A DNA stretch of 64,000 bases from a virus, in IMG/VR virus record IMGVR_UViG_3300031669_000007, positions 1-64,000 of that record; one strand, written 5' to 3'. Shown in pieces: positions 1 through 6,892 of this stretch. The notes below the pieces were generated by a model. The model did no database searches and had not been told where the DNA came from. It worked only from the letters and a program-made list of their open reading frames with translations. Both the position numbers and the translations under genes were made by a program. The stretch's first letter is position 1; every line of letters starts with the position of its first letter.

Positions 1-125
1 ATCGACCCCACTAGAAAAAACGAGTATCCTGCAATGGCGAGATCCACACGGTGAGCCGAGAATGCCACAAGCAATGCACCGACGATATTTCCCGTTACTG
101 CCAAAAAATCACATAGTTTCTTCAT
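1..125 (-). CDS. Small membrane protein, cut by left edge
   Basis: The gene runs off the left edge; 41 codons are visible from an ATG at 125. After a short basic start (MKKLCDFLAV) there is a Gly/Ala-rich hydrophobic helix (GNIVGALLVAFS), a charged turn (HRVD) and the beginning of a second helix (IAGYSFFLVG). At least two membrane segments are expected. The ATG overlaps the stop of the gene at 122-310 (ATGA), so the two are probably translated together. I do not recognise the family. Confidence 0.6.
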   Translation of the reverse strand, partial: MKKLCDFLAVTGNIVGALLVAFSAHRVDLAIAGYSFFLVGS

Positions 126-310
126 ACTGCGTGTTTGCCGAATTCAATTGCCAGCCCGATCAGTTCTATCATAAGAATAGAACCAGCAATGAAGCTTATT
201 GCACCGTAGATTGCTGTTCTCATTCCTGCTTCTTTGCGGATTATTCGACCGAAGTCATCGCCAGCAAACATGAACAGAACTGCGGCAAGAATCATAATAG
301 TGATTGTCAT
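122..310 (-). CDS. Small two-helix membrane protein
   Basis: A 62-residue protein with an N-terminal hydrophobic helix (MTITIMILAAVLFMFAG), a short charged stretch (DDFGRIIRKEAG) and a second hydrophobic helix (AISFIAGSILMIELIGLAIEF). It is a likely inner-membrane protein of the early accessory region. It overlaps the next cistron at its stop (ATGA). No family recognised. Confidence 0.6.
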   Translation of the reverse strand: MTITIMILAAVLFMFAGDDFGRIIRKEAGMRTAIYGAISFIAGSILMIELIGLAIEFGKHAV

Positions 311-349
311 TTGACACTTTCTAAGATTTGTTATGCGATTCTACTGATT

Positions 350-517
350 TTATTTCTTGCTTTTCTTCGGTGCGCGAGCAACTGTATTGATGGCCTTTAC
401 TGCTGCTTCCTGCGACGTGTTAGGCACCTCGCTCATCACAAAACGTGCGGCGCGAGTTGTGTTATATTGCAATCCGTAAACGGCTTTGATTGCTGCATTC
501 TCGATATTTTGGTTCAT
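350..517 (-). CDS. Small basic hypothetical protein
   Basis: A 55-residue protein starting MNQNIENAAIKAVYGL and ending in a lysine-rich tail (RAPKKSKK). The start is fixed by a GGAG ribosome-binding site 8 bases upstream of the ATG at 517. The tail suggests nucleic-acid or membrane contact, but no family is recognised. Confidence 0.55.
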   Translation of the reverse strand: MNQNIENAAIKAVYGLQYNTTRAARFVMSEVPNTSQEAAVKAINTVARAPKKSKK

Positions 518-550
518 TTGTGTTGCTCCTTCTTTGCTGGTTAAAAAAAC

Positions 551-724
551 TTATACTATTGTTTTGGATTTTACCTTTCCACAAATCTCGCATTGTAGAA
601 TATATTTTTTGCCTGTTGCCAATTGCCCTTTTTCTCGAGTCGGGGTATCATATAACGTTGCCTGATTGATAACTTTCCATTTGTGATTGTGGCCGATAAA
701 AAGTCTGTGTAGAAACTCAATCAT
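551..724 (-). CDS. Small protein with CxxC knuckle
   Basis: A 57-residue protein (start MIEFLHRLFIGHNHKW) with a C-terminal CEICGK knuckle that could be half a zinc site. The ATG at 724 overlaps the stop of the 721-813 gene (ATGA), supporting translational coupling. No function can be inferred. Confidence 0.5.
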   Translation of the reverse strand: MIEFLHRLFIGHNHKWKVINQATLYDTPTREKGQLATGKKYILQCEICGKVKSKTIV

Positions 725-813
725 TTCTTGTCCTTCATAATTTTTGCCGCATCTGTAATCGCGCTCCCAATAATAACAGATCCAACAACAATTGCAATAG
801 AGAGCAATATCAT
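721..813 (-). CDS. Single-helix membrane peptide
   Basis: A 30-residue peptide, almost all one hydrophobic helix (LLSIAIVVGSVIIGSAI) followed by a basic tail (KIMKDKK). The ATGA overlap with the next gene and its place between two overlapping cistrons make it likely to be real. Confidence 0.45.
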   Translation of the reverse strand: MILLSIAIVVGSVIIGSAITDAAKIMKDKK

Positions 814-814
814 A

Positions 815-1195
815 TTATTTTACTTTCGGGAAGTCTACGGGATTATCCGTATTTGTTTCGTGAAATTTACCTTCTGCTGCTTCGAGGGCATCCCTTGCTG
901 ATTGGATTGCGAAATCAAAATCTTGCTGGACAAGTGCGCCCTGAATCTGATGGCGTCCTCGTCTCATTGCGCTATATGCTTCGTGAAGTGCGGCGACCAG
1001 TTTCTTACGCAACTGCACCTCAGGGTCATGTTCGTCCCAGTCACACATCTCACAATACATGCCAATCTCTTTTCCGAGAACAACTGGGCAATCCTCGTCT
1101 CCGTATTTGCATCCATGATCTGGGCAACAGTGCGAGTCATGCACTGATTTGAACTCTCGTGTTTTCATTGCTATTTTTCGTTCTTGTGGTGTCAT
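815..1195 (-). CDS. Cys/His-rich early-type protein
   Basis: A 126-residue protein. Residues about 20-55 contain HCCPDHGCKYGDEDC followed by YCEMCDWDEHD, enough Cys and His for two zinc ions. The C-terminal half is helical and charged. The start at 1195 overlaps the stop of the upstream membrane gene (ATGA); an internal ATG at 1168 is an alternative but has no better ribosome-binding site. Putative zinc-binding adaptor; family not recognised. Confidence 0.55.
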   Translation of the reverse strand: MTPQERKIAMKTREFKSVHDSHCCPDHGCKYGDEDCPVVLGKEIGMYCEMCDWDEHDPEVQLRKKLVAALHEAYSAMRRGRHQIQGALVQQDFDFAIQSARDALEAAEGKFHETNTDNPVDFPKVK

Positions 1196-1344
1196 GATAA
1201 TGCCACAATGTAGGCCGTAATTAATGCGGCTGCCTGAAAGTATGATCGCTCAAAAGCTATTAGCCATTCACGTGTTGTGAGAAGCACCCATATGAAATTG
1301 CCGATTGTCAATCCCAGCCAAAGCATAAAGAGTTTTTCTTTCAT
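1192..1344 (-). CDS. Small two-helix membrane protein
   Basis: A 50-residue protein (MKEKLFMLWLGLTIGN) with two hydrophobic segments split by TTREWLIAFERS. GGAG lies 6 bases before the ATG at 1344; an in-frame ATG two codons upstream (1350) overlaps that site and is less likely. Its stop overlaps the next start (ATGA). Confidence 0.5.
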   Translation of the reverse strand: MKEKLFMLWLGLTIGNFIWVLLTTREWLIAFERSYFQAAALITAYIVALS

Positions 1345-1365
1345 TTCCATCTCCGTGCCGGTCGA

Positions 1366-1548
1366 TTAGAAATATCCCATGATCGCGCCAAGTGGCGCAA
1401 CGACGATTCCGAAGCAACGAAGAATAAACATTGCTGTGATCGGATCACTTACTGTGTGGACAATGTCAACGACGTTTGAGATCCAACCATATATTGCTGC
1501 TACCCAAATGCCAAGTATTATTAATCCACCAATTCCTGCTGTTTTCAT
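1366..1548 (-). CDS. Small membrane protein
   Basis: A 60-residue protein with a first hydrophobic helix (IGGLIILGIWVAAIYGW) and a second (FILRCFGIVVAPLGAIMG). GGAG precedes the start. One of a run of tiny membrane proteins at 0-3 kb, typical of host-takeover regions of large phages. No family recognised. Confidence 0.55.
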   Translation of the reverse strand: MKTAGIGGLIILGIWVAAIYGWISNVVDIVHTVSDPITAMFILRCFGIVVAPLGAIMGYF

Positions 1549-1719
1549 TTACTGCTCTCCTTTTGTTGATGTTAATGCACGAATAAAATTTTGTTTCGTG
1601 CGGGCTCGCGACGCGAACTTTCCGTCTTTCGCTTGATGAACTCCTGCACCACTGTTCCCATGTTCTTTGGCGAACTTAGCTGCGTGATTGCGAAATTTTA
1701 TTACCTTTGTATTCTTCAT
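1549..1719 (-). CDS. Small basic protein
   Basis: A 56-residue protein rich in Lys, Arg and His (start MKNTKVIKFRNHAAKF) that reads as a possible nucleic-acid binder. The stop TAA lies directly before the ATG of the 1366-1548 gene. An AAAGAA tract precedes the ATG at 1719. Confidence 0.5.
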   Translation of the reverse strand: MKNTKVIKFRNHAAKFAKEHGNSGAGVHQAKDGKFASRARTKQNFIRALTSTKGEQ

Positions 1720-1747
1720 TTCTTTCTCTTGTTAAGATGTTGAGCAC

Positions 1748-1906
1748 TTAGATATCACACTTGAGGTCAAGGTATATAAGAACTCCAAAAAGCGACAACA
1801 GCAACCCAAATATAGGTTCTTTGTCGCCTATCATCACACCTATCCCCAATATTAGTCCGCCGGCAAAACCTTGATCTGCTGATTTGTTCAGCTTAAATTT
1901 TTTCAT
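1748..1906 (-). CDS. Small membrane protein
   Basis: The start is set at the ATG at 1906 because AAGGA lies 6 bases upstream; the longer in-frame extension to 1933 has no such site. The 52-residue product has a basic N-terminus (MKKFKLNK) and two hydrophobic stretches (GGLILGIGVMIG and IFGLLLSLFGVLIYLDL). Confidence 0.5.
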   Translation of the reverse strand: MKKFKLNKSADQGFAGGLILGIGVMIGDKEPIFGLLLSLFGVLIYLDLKCDI

Positions 1907-1907
1907 T

Positions 1908-1985
1908 CTATTCCTTAATGCAAAACTGTTCAAGAACTGTTTCAGAAAAGTCGAGCATATCTGTTTCGCTCATTTGTATTGTCAT
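1908..1985 (-). CDS. Possible micro-ORF, 25 residues
   Basis: An acidic 25-residue reading frame (MTIQMSETDMLDFSE) whose ATG overlaps the stop of the 1982-2077 frame (ATGA) and whose end carries the ribosome-binding site of the 1748-1906 gene. Position and overlaps fit the local pattern, but the length gives little coding evidence. Confidence 0.3.
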   Translation of the reverse strand: MTIQMSETDMLDFSETVLEQFCIKE

Positions 1986-2077
1986 TCTTTTGCATCTTCG
2001 TCAAATCGCATCGCAAAGCCGTGTGCTCTACACCAGTTGCGAAATTTCTCCATTGACATAAATCCCGGACGATTCAT
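1982..2077 (-). CDS. Possible micro-ORF, 31 residues
   Basis: A 31-residue frame (MNRPGFMSMEKFRNWC, then RAHGFAMRFDEDAKE) filling the gap after the 2080-2370 gene. The W-C and F-DED-A spacing faintly resembles the small tail-family proteins elsewhere in the window, without the terminal L-R-W. Its stop overlaps the next ATG. Confidence 0.3.
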   Translation of the reverse strand: MNRPGFMSMEKFRNWCRAHGFAMRFDEDAKE

Positions 2078-2079
2078 TT

Positions 2080-2370
2080 CTACATCGACCAATATGTTTC
2101 ACTTGCGGGCGAGCAGCAATTTGGCGTATCTTCTGCTTCCATATACTTTTGTCCGCTCAACAAGTTTGTCTTCTCTACCATTTTGACTGGATACAGCACA
2201 CGATATTGATCTGCAGGAATTACTTTCCACTGTCCCACGTTTCCGTATTCTTTGTTCAGCCGTGTGCAAGCTCCTTTGGCACCGCGCTCTGTTTCGTAAT
2301 ATGCCGAGCAAAAATGACCTGGCTTCTTGTAAAGCTGTTCTGTTCCAACATTCACAATAACGTAACTCAT
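2080..2370 (-). CDS. Hypothetical protein (MSYVIVN type)
   Basis: The start is the ATG at 2370 (MSYVIVNVGTEQLYKK), six bases after GGAG; an in-frame ATG at 2382 lies upstream of that site. The 96-residue product has a beta-rich start, a helix with R-G-A-K-G-A-C-T-R-L spacing, and a C-terminus with NCCSPASETYW. I recall similar proteins from early regions of unrelated large phages, without a known role. It is the first cistron after the promoter at 2402-2429. Confidence 0.6.
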   Translation of the reverse strand: MSYVIVNVGTEQLYKKPGHFCSAYYETERGAKGACTRLNKEYGNVGQWKVIPADQYRVLYPVKMVEKTNLLSGQKYMEAEDTPNCCSPASETYWSM

Positions 2371-2401
2371 TTCACACTCCATTTATTAACTGTATAGAGC
2401 T

Positions 2402-2429
2402 ATTATACACTGTTTTACCGGATTGTCAA
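2402..2429 (-). promoter_or_regulatory. Sigma70-like early promoter
   Basis: On the minus strand TTGACA, a 16-base spacer and TATAAT, upstream of the 2080-2370 gene. It belongs to a set of near-identical promoters in this window with AT-rich spacers containing CGGT. Confidence 0.8.
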
Positions 2430-2462
2430 GCACTCTTTTGCTGAAGTAAGTGCTTGATTCTA

Positions 2463-2744
2463 TTAGGCAAATATTGCTTGAACGACCCACCCAAACAATA
2501 ATACCACAAGACCGACGCTAAAGGATTGAATCAGCGCATTTGATATTTCTCTTTTCTGCTGATTGTGTGCTGTGAACATCACTGTTGTGAGCATCAGTCC
2601 GTATAAAACATAGAGTTTTGGGACGGCCAAATGAAATGCCGGCAACAAATACCAGCCCCACATTTTTGAAAAGACCCAAGTGTCGAAAAGGGCCATAGCT
2701 GCTCCGACCAGCATAAAAAATAAAAACTTCAAAAACTTTTCCAT
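2463..2744 (-). CDS. Three-helix membrane protein
   Basis: A 93-residue protein starting MEKFLKFLFFMLVG. The start at 2744 is preceded by AAGGA; the in-frame extension to 2786 has no ribosome-binding site. Hydrophobic segments lie near residues 5-25, 35-57 and 70-92, with the basic loop HNQQKREI between the last two. Probable inner-membrane protein of unknown role. Confidence 0.6.
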   Translation of the reverse strand: MEKFLKFLFFMLVGAAMALFDTWVFSKMWGWYLLPAFHLAVPKLYVLYGLMLTTVMFTAHNQQKREISNALIQSFSVGLVVLLFGWVVQAIFA

Positions 2745-2757
2745 TTCATTCTTCCTT

Positions 2758-2955
2758 TTATTTGTAGTATTCAGAATCAGCGACAATCTGATCGACTAAC
2801 TCATTGAAGTCCGGCAACGTCAATAGTGTGTCAACATCTTTACGCTGAACTGCATCAAGACAGATTGGACCTTTGAAAATCTCGCTGGCAGTCTTTACTG
2901 CTTTAGCAATTGAATGAGTCTTTTTTGTTTTTTCAGAAAACGTGTAGGTGATCAT
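2758..2955 (-). CDS. Hypothetical protein, 65 residues
   Basis: A soluble, charged protein (start MITYTFSEKTKKTHS; end VDQIVADSEYYK) predicted to be mostly helical. It lies in the same cistron run as its neighbours. No family recognised. Confidence 0.55.
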   Translation of the reverse strand: MITYTFSEKTKKTHSIAKAVKTASEIFKGPICLDAVQRKDVDTLLTLPDFNELVDQIVADSEYYK

Positions 2956-2963
2956 TTCTTTTC

Positions 2964-3116
2964 CTAATGTAGGTCTATCTGACGAGGTTTAGTTGTTTGA
3001 CGCATGTTAGCGACATGGTCTAAAAACATTGCTCGGCGACTTTGCTTGTGCCATCTCTTTGACCATCTTGACCACTTGCGTTCACGCATCATCTTTGTTT
3101 CAAAATTTCTATACAT
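2964..3116 (-). CDS. Small Arg/Lys/Trp-rich protein
   Basis: A 50-residue, very basic protein (MYRNFETKMMRERKW, then SRWSKRWHKQSRR). The start at 3116 is preferred over the in-frame extension to 3173 because the extension overlaps the upstream gene and adds nothing conserved-looking. Composition suggests RNA or DNA binding; inference only. Confidence 0.45.
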   Translation of the reverse strand: MYRNFETKMMRERKWSRWSKRWHKQSRRAMFLDHVANMRQTTKPRQIDLH

Positions 3117-3145
3117 TTTTTCTTTAGCTCCCGTTGCTTTTCTGC

Positions 3146-3556
3146 TTATGCCAGAATGTAAGGCTTGTTCCACTTACCAGCTTGGATGCTAATGTAGTAA
3201 GCAGTATGGAAGTAATCAGTCATTATATCGCTCTTGTCGAACCAGGTGTCGCCCTTCATTGCTTCAAGCAACTCGGCCAAACATTTTTGTGCTTTGCCTG
3301 TGAATTGAGTGTGCATCCAATACACGTTGAAGTCGATGTGCTCGCCTTTTTCGCGGCGAAGCGGCTCGCTTGTGGTTTCGCGCTCTGCTGCATAATCGTT
3401 GTAATTTTTTGCGAAGTCGATCTTGCCTGACTTGATTGTGAGAACCAACGTTGAGTGATTATCAACGGACAATGAACCTTTGAGTTTGTATTTTCCCAAA
3501 ACTTTTTTCACATTGGGGGCGATCTTTGCTTTCAACTCTTGGGAAATATATGCCAT
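3146..3556 (-). CDS. Phage conserved hypothetical (MAYISQE type)
   Basis: A 136-residue protein beginning MAYISQELKAKIAP, with a central block NHSTLVLTIKSGKIDF and a C-terminus with TDYFHTAYYISI. I recognise this start and the N-H-S-T-x-V-x-x-I block as a family common in large phages of several hosts. I know of no assigned function. First gene after the promoter at 3589-3616. Confidence 0.7.
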   Translation of the reverse strand: MAYISQELKAKIAPNVKKVLGKYKLKGSLSVDNHSTLVLTIKSGKIDFAKNYNDYAAERETTSEPLRREKGEHIDFNVYWMHTQFTGKAQKCLAELLEAMKGDTWFDKSDIMTDYFHTAYYISIQAGKWNKPYILA

Positions 3557-3588
3557 TTGTTGTGCCTCTTTATTAACTGTATGATGCT

Positions 3589-3616
3589 ATTATACAGCAT
3601 TTAACCGAAAAGTCAA
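3589..3616 (-). promoter_or_regulatory. Sigma70-like early promoter
   Basis: TTGACT, 16-base spacer (containing TTTCGGTTAAA) and TATAAT on the minus strand, followed by AGCATCATACAGTTAATAAA. The same 50-base block recurs almost unchanged at 24219-24246 and closely at 5087-5114. Confidence 0.8.
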
Positions 3617-3648
3617 GCGATTTCTCTATTATTTTGGATTCTGTGGAA

Positions 3649-3960
3649 TCAACGACTTAGCTTGTCCCACATTTCTTGCTGCTCGAGTTTTAAAAATGCT
3701 TCTGAGTGCAAGCGTCGATATTCGTCCACTGTGACTAATGTTCCTCTGTCAGAATCTACAAGTTTGATGCGGACTTTTTCGCTTTTGCCCAACCAACCAG
3801 CGATTTTTCTTGCAAAGTAGGAAATTTTCTTGGGTCCAGTTGGGTCAAGAAGCATAAAATGCTGCACTTCTTCCCATCGACGACCCCAGAGCAACTCTCT
3901 TTTTGATGTGCGCCTGTCGAGCCAGTATGCAACTGTTGAGTATTTTGGTGGGATATTCAT
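3649..3960 (-). CDS. Hypothetical protein, paralogue of 5137-5433
   Basis: Start at 3960 (MNIPPKYSTVAYWLD) directly after the stop of the 3963-4199 gene. The 103-residue product is a paralogue of the protein at 5137-5433: both share PP-K-S-x-V-A-Y-W near the start, E-x-A/V-Q-H-x-x-L-L-D-P, V-R-I-x-L and a terminal M-W. No family recognised outside this pair. Confidence 0.6.
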   Translation of the reverse strand: MNIPPKYSTVAYWLDRRTSKRELLWGRRWEEVQHFMLLDPTGPKKISYFARKIAGWLGKSEKVRIKLVDSDRGTLVTVDEYRRLHSEAFLKLEQQEMWDKLSR

Positions 3961-3962
3961 TG

Positions 3963-4199
3963 TTATTGTTTCTTGAGCAACTCCATTGTCTTTTCTGGAG
4001 TATTGTTTATCCAAGTTTCAATACGAATAGTAAGCTTTCTCAACTTACAATCTGCCCAGAGTCCTATCCTATCGTTTAGTTCTGGAAAATATGTAGCTGT
4101 TATTTTCTCAATAATCCAGCAAGGAAAATATAATACAACAACAGTGATCCATACAGCACAACTAGCGATTTTTTCTCGATTCTCAGAAGTCAATCTCAT
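3963..4199 (-). CDS. Small membrane protein
   Basis: A 78-residue protein with one hydrophobic segment (SCAVWITVVVLYFPCWII) after a polar N-terminus and a long polar C-terminal half (LNDRIGLWADCKLRK). Starts on the stop of the 4196-4414 gene (ATGA). Confidence 0.55.
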   Translation of the reverse strand: MRLTSENREKIASCAVWITVVVLYFPCWIIEKITATYFPELNDRIGLWADCKLRKLTIRIETWINNTPEKTMELLKKQ

Positions 4200-4414
4200 A
4201 GTGTCAGACTCTTGACATATTCAACTGCCTCTTCTTTCGTCGGAAACTCAACTACGGGTGCGCCCATCGTGTATGGATTGACAACCAGCCAGCATGAGCC
4301 GTCTTCTTCAGGAACCACTGAACGATACAGCGAACGGCCGTTATCAAAAGTGAGCGTGACATTAACGCCAGGAACGCCTTTGTTTCGGGTTTCGACTTCA
4401 ACTTTGACAGTCAT
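4196..4414 (-). CDS. Hypothetical beta-rich protein
   Basis: A 72-residue protein (MTVKVEVETRNKGVPG) with alternating hydrophobic residues and a final helix F-P-T-K-E-E-A-V-E-Y-V. The final acidic E-E-A-V-x-Y-V helix faintly echoes the C-terminal tails of the small array genes, without their L-R-W end. Overlaps the next gene (ATGA). Confidence 0.5.
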   Translation of the reverse strand: MTVKVEVETRNKGVPGVNVTLTFDNGRSLYRSVVPEEDGSCWLVVNPYTMGAPVVEFPTKEEAVEYVKSLTL

Positions 4415-4445
4415 TGTGTTGACCTTTCTGCGTACTGCAAAGAAT

Positions 4446-4721
4446 TTATTTGCTGGTGTCAGATGTTGCCATTAAGTATTCTGTGGCAAGACGGTACATC
4501 AACACTGGATAGGACTCTCTTACTTCATATGTCCCTGGAAAAATAAGACGCTTGTATGTGGTTGTTTTGTAAGGCAAATCACCGTGGTCGAGATAACCCT
4601 CGCTTTGAAGAAGTGCCTCGAGATATCCAGCAAAGCGCATTTCTTGATATATCGGATGACTTTGTTGATCCCATCCAGTAAGAACATTGGCGATTCTGCG
4701 TCTATTTGTTAGTGTGGTCAT
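4446..4721 (-). CDS. Hypothetical protein, 91 residues
   Basis: Start MTTLTNRRRIANVLTG at 4721. Contains many Tyr/Arg and a helical C-terminus (LMYRLATEYLMATSD). Lies in the operon served by the promoter at 5087-5114. No family recognised. Confidence 0.55.
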   Translation of the reverse strand: MTTLTNRRRIANVLTGWDQQSHPIYQEMRFAGYLEALLQSEGYLDHGDLPYKTTTYKRLIFPGTYEVRESYPVLMYRLATEYLMATSDTSK

Positions 4722-4730
4722 TTTTGCTCC

Positions 4731-5054
4731 TTAGTCTGCGCGGCTGCAAGCGTAAGCACGGAAGCCGTATTTTTGAAACACTTTGGCAAATGCCGATGCG
4801 CCAGCTTCTTTGACGTCCATGCTTTGCGTTGCCGAACCACCTGTGTTCCAAACGCTCAGACATTTTGGTTTGTAATCTTTGCGGAAGCCAGCTGCAATCA
4901 ATTCTTTAGCTGGTTTGCTGTTTGTGCGGTCAACATAAACTTCGACCCAGGCAAATCCGCAATATGCCATTTCGCCATGCTTGGCACGAAACTCTGCTTC
5001 TGCTGCTTTGGCGGCAGTGACTGCTTCTTGGTAAATAGCTTGAACTGCTGACAT
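4731..5054 (-). CDS. Conserved hypothetical phage protein
   Basis: A 107-residue protein. The N-terminal Ala/Glu-rich helix (AVTAAKAAEAEFRAKHGE) is followed by the block CGFAWVEVYVDRTN, then a Gly-rich loop with WNTGGSATQSMD, and an end F-Q-K-Y-G-F-R-A-Y. I recall this pattern in early regions of other large phages, with no known role. First cistron after the promoter at 5087-5114; GGAG precedes the start. Confidence 0.65.
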   Translation of the reverse strand: MSAVQAIYQEAVTAAKAAEAEFRAKHGEMAYCGFAWVEVYVDRTNSKPAKELIAAGFRKDYKPKCLSVWNTGGSATQSMDVKEAGASAFAKVFQKYGFRAYACSRAD

Positions 5055-5086
5055 TTGTTTCTCCTGTTGTTTAACTGTATGATGCT

Positions 5087-5114
5087 ATTATACAGTCTTT
5101 AACCGAAATGTCAA
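5087..5114 (-). promoter_or_regulatory. Sigma70-like early promoter
   Basis: TTGACA, 16-base spacer with TTTCGGTTAAA, TATAAT on the minus strand, then AGCATCATACAGTTAAAC, nearly the same as the block at 3589-3616. Confidence 0.8.
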
Positions 5115-5136
5115 GAAAAGAATTAACCCTTTAGAA

Positions 5137-5433
5137 TCATGTTTTTAGAATACGCCACATTTTAGTTTTCTCAATTACCAGAGCAATATCCTTATACAAT
5201 TCGTTGTATTCTTGCTCTGTAACGAGTCTTGAGTATCCAAATACTTCAAGTTGAATACGGACCGGCTCTGTTCCTCCACTACGAAAAAGTTTAATTGCAT
5301 CGTAGATTAATGATCCGGGAGCGACCGGATCTAATAAAATGTAATGCTGAGCTCTCTCCCACGGAACATAATCAGAAAAACTATCTATGTCTATCCAATA
5401 CGCAACTACGGAATTTTTTGGTGGTGCCTCCAT
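5137..5433 (-). CDS. Hypothetical protein, paralogue of 3649-3960
   Basis: A 98-residue protein starting MEAPPKNSVVAYWID. Shares P-P-K-x-S-x-V-A-Y-W, A-Q-H-Y-I-L-L-D-P and the V-R-I-x-L strand with the 3649-3960 product and ends in a similar K-M-W helix. The pair points to a local duplication followed by insertion of other small genes between the copies. Confidence 0.6.
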   Translation of the reverse strand: MEAPPKNSVVAYWIDIDSFSDYVPWERAQHYILLDPVAPGSLIYDAIKLFRSGGTEPVRIQLEVFGYSRLVTEQEYNELYKDIALVIEKTKMWRILKT

Positions 5434-5435
5434 AG

Positions 5436-6071
5436 TTAAATCAGTGCGTGAATTTGTTTTGCCTTCTCTAAAACAATCTTAGAGTATTCTCCTGAACTTG
5501 CTGTGCCGTTGTAACAAGCTAACGCTCGAGACATATTGTGATGCTTTTGTCGTAAACATTCTCTTAAAATACTTGCTGCAAGAGTTGAATTGGTGTATGG
5601 ATCATATATGTTTTTAGTTGAGATTTCATCTTCTCTCAACAATAGAAAAACTCTACCTACATGTGGCTTTGTCATAATTTGAAAGAACCCAAGTTCTCCC
5701 TGCGAGCCCAATGCATATTGTTCAAAGTTAGATTCGTGTTTAGCAACTGCCAACTCAATCTCAATTGGTATTCCATACTTCCATGAATTTTCCATAATTG
5801 CATCAGCTAATCTATTTGCAACACTGTCGCTGATATTTGGTCTAACACTTTTGATATAATGAACAATCCGTTGTTGTCTTTTGGCCATTGGCGAAAAAGA
5901 TAACGATCTTGATGGTTGGATCTGCGATGCTTCTGCTGGTGGTATTGCTGCTTTGAGCAATACATTTATTGATACTCCAAATATCAATAAAAATGAAACT
6001 ATTACTACCTTAATCATTGGCACGAAACCTATCTTTGGAACGTAAACCAGTCGTCTTGGTATTTTAGTCAT
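5436..6071 (-). CDS. Membrane-anchored lytic transglycosylase (SLT fold)
   Basis: A 211-residue enzyme predicted to cleave peptidoglycan glycan strands. A basic N-terminus is followed by one hydrophobic helix (residues about 20-40), so the catalytic domain is probably periplasmic. The C-terminal half shows SLT-family motifs: A-V-A-K-H-E-S-N-F with the catalytic Glu, then G-E-L-G-F-F-Q-I and A-L-A-C-Y-N-G. It is preceded by an early-type promoter and a GATAAATA element, so it may be made early and late. It differs from the signal-peptide transglycosylase at 25954-26490. Confidence 0.8.
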   Translation of the reverse strand: MTKIPRRLVYVPKIGFVPMIKVVIVSFLLIFGVSINVLLKAAIPPAEASQIQPSRSLSFSPMAKRQQRIVHYIKSVRPNISDSVANRLADAIMENSWKYGIPIEIELAVAKHESNFEQYALGSQGELGFFQIMTKPHVGRVFLLLREDEISTKNIYDPYTNSTLAASILRECLRQKHHNMSRALACYNGTASSGEYSKIVLEKAKQIHALI

Positions 6072-6100
6072 AACACTTCTCCTTTTTAAGATGCGAGTAG

Positions 6101-6108
6101 TATTTATC
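6101..6108 (-). promoter_or_regulatory. Possible late promoter (GATAAATA)
   Basis: Minus-strand GATAAATA 29 bases upstream of the transglycosylase start; resembles the T4 late consensus TATAAATA with one change. Confidence 0.45.
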
Positions 6109-6138
6109 GGTTAATCCGACAGACACAACATCTTTTTC

Positions 6139-6166
6139 ATTATAACACAACGGTAGAGAAAGTCAA
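6139..6166 (-). promoter_or_regulatory. Sigma70-like early promoter
   Basis: TTGACT, 16-base spacer, TATAAT on the minus strand, upstream of the transglycosylase gene at 5436-6071. Confidence 0.75.
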
Positions 6167-6190
6167 GGACTATTTTGTTCGAAGATACTG

Positions 6191-6424
6191 TTAATTATCA
6201 ACAGTTGTAGAGGTTCCTACCCACTTTAATGCGAATAAAGTAGCATCTTCTTCATTGCTGAAAGTATATTGTTGGTGCCCAAAAACTTCAGACATCTGCC
6301 ATACTCCGCACTCAAAGTTGCCTACTTCGTTTTTAGTCCAGGCAGGTCCATATTGTTGTTCGCACCAATTCCATATTTCAAGCTGCTTGGGATAATACCC
6401 TCTATTTAAGGTAACTTTTATCAT
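6191..6424 (-). CDS. Tail-family small protein (LFALKW)
   Basis: A 77-residue member of the window's largest paralogous family. Layout: N-terminal strand M-I-K-V-T-L, a helix with I-W-N-W-C-E, a middle Trp (GPAWTK), then the tail F-S-N-E-E-D-A-T-L-F-A-L-K-W-V-G. The family's common parts are the W-C-E helix and the final E-x-D-A-x-L-F-x-L-K/R-W. Last cistron of the 6.2-9.7 kb array. Function unknown. Confidence 0.75.
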   Translation of the reverse strand: MIKVTLNRGYYPKQLEIWNWCEQQYGPAWTKNEVGNFECGVWQMSEVFGHQQYTFSNEEDATLFALKWVGTSTTVDN

Positions 6425-6425
6425 G

Positions 6426-6686
6426 TTATTGTTCCGGGCAAATTAATAAAAGCATCGTATAGACCTCATCGGGAATTTCAACTGTCCTAATAAGTGTATC
6501 GTTTTCAATTCGTGTAATAATTATCCCATACTTTTCTCTTACTTCATCATAGAACTCTTTAGTAAAGTCGCTATAATTGTATTTGGTTTTCAGAGAAGTA
6601 AGTAGTCTGGCCATACGTTCTGCTCGAACTTGCGCCTCAAGTCTTTCTTGATGATTTCTATATTCTTCATTAAAATAAAATATCAT
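6426..6686 (-). CDS. Tail-family protein, DEVYTMLLL type
   Basis: Start set at 6686 (MIFYFNEEYRNHQE) with GGAAG upstream and an ATGA overlap with the 6683-6892 gene. Long charged helix, then F-Y-D-E-V-R-E-K-Y-G-I and the tail I-P-D-E-V-Y-T-M-L-L-L. It matches the protein at 57677-57940 (L-P-D-E-V-F-T-M-L-L-L-K-Y) far better than its neighbours, so this subfamily spans both arrays. Its end (ICPEQ) lacks the usual K/R-W/Y. Confidence 0.65.
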   Translation of the reverse strand: MIFYFNEEYRNHQERLEAQVRAERMARLLTSLKTKYNYSDFTKEFYDEVREKYGIIITRIENDTLIRTVEIPDEVYTMLLLICPEQ

Positions 6687-6892
6687 ATTTCTCTTCCTGA
6701 CCAAAGCAAAGAAAACATAACTGCATCTTTCTCGTGTCTAAATAAAAAGATTGACATCTTTAATGGTTTCTCCACGTAGGTTGGATTTACTTCCCAGTCG
6801 ATCCCCTCTTCGCCTATATTTTCTTCACACCAGTCACATCGAGGACTGGTCTCGGGGTATATTAACCTGGGAACAATGACTTTATATTTCAT
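6683..6892 (-). CDS. Tail-family small protein (MFSLLW)
   Basis: Start at 6892 (MKYKVIVPRLIYPET); the in-frame extension upstream reads through the preceding gene's end. Contains C-D-W-C-E-E-N-I-G and the tail F-R-H-E-K-D-A-V-M-F-S-L-L-W-S. Arg/Lys of the L-R-W motif is replaced by Leu. Confidence 0.7.
   Translation of the reverse strand: MKYKVIVPRLIYPETSPRCDWCEENIGEEGIDWEVNPTYVEKPLKMSIFLFRHEKDAVMFSLLWSGREI

Noticed and set aside
6426-6686. A further one-base frameshift restoring a K-F/Y tail in the DEVYTMLLL gene
   Set aside because: Adding a base gives L-L-L-K-F but then runs into the next gene without a stop, unlike the two convincing cases.
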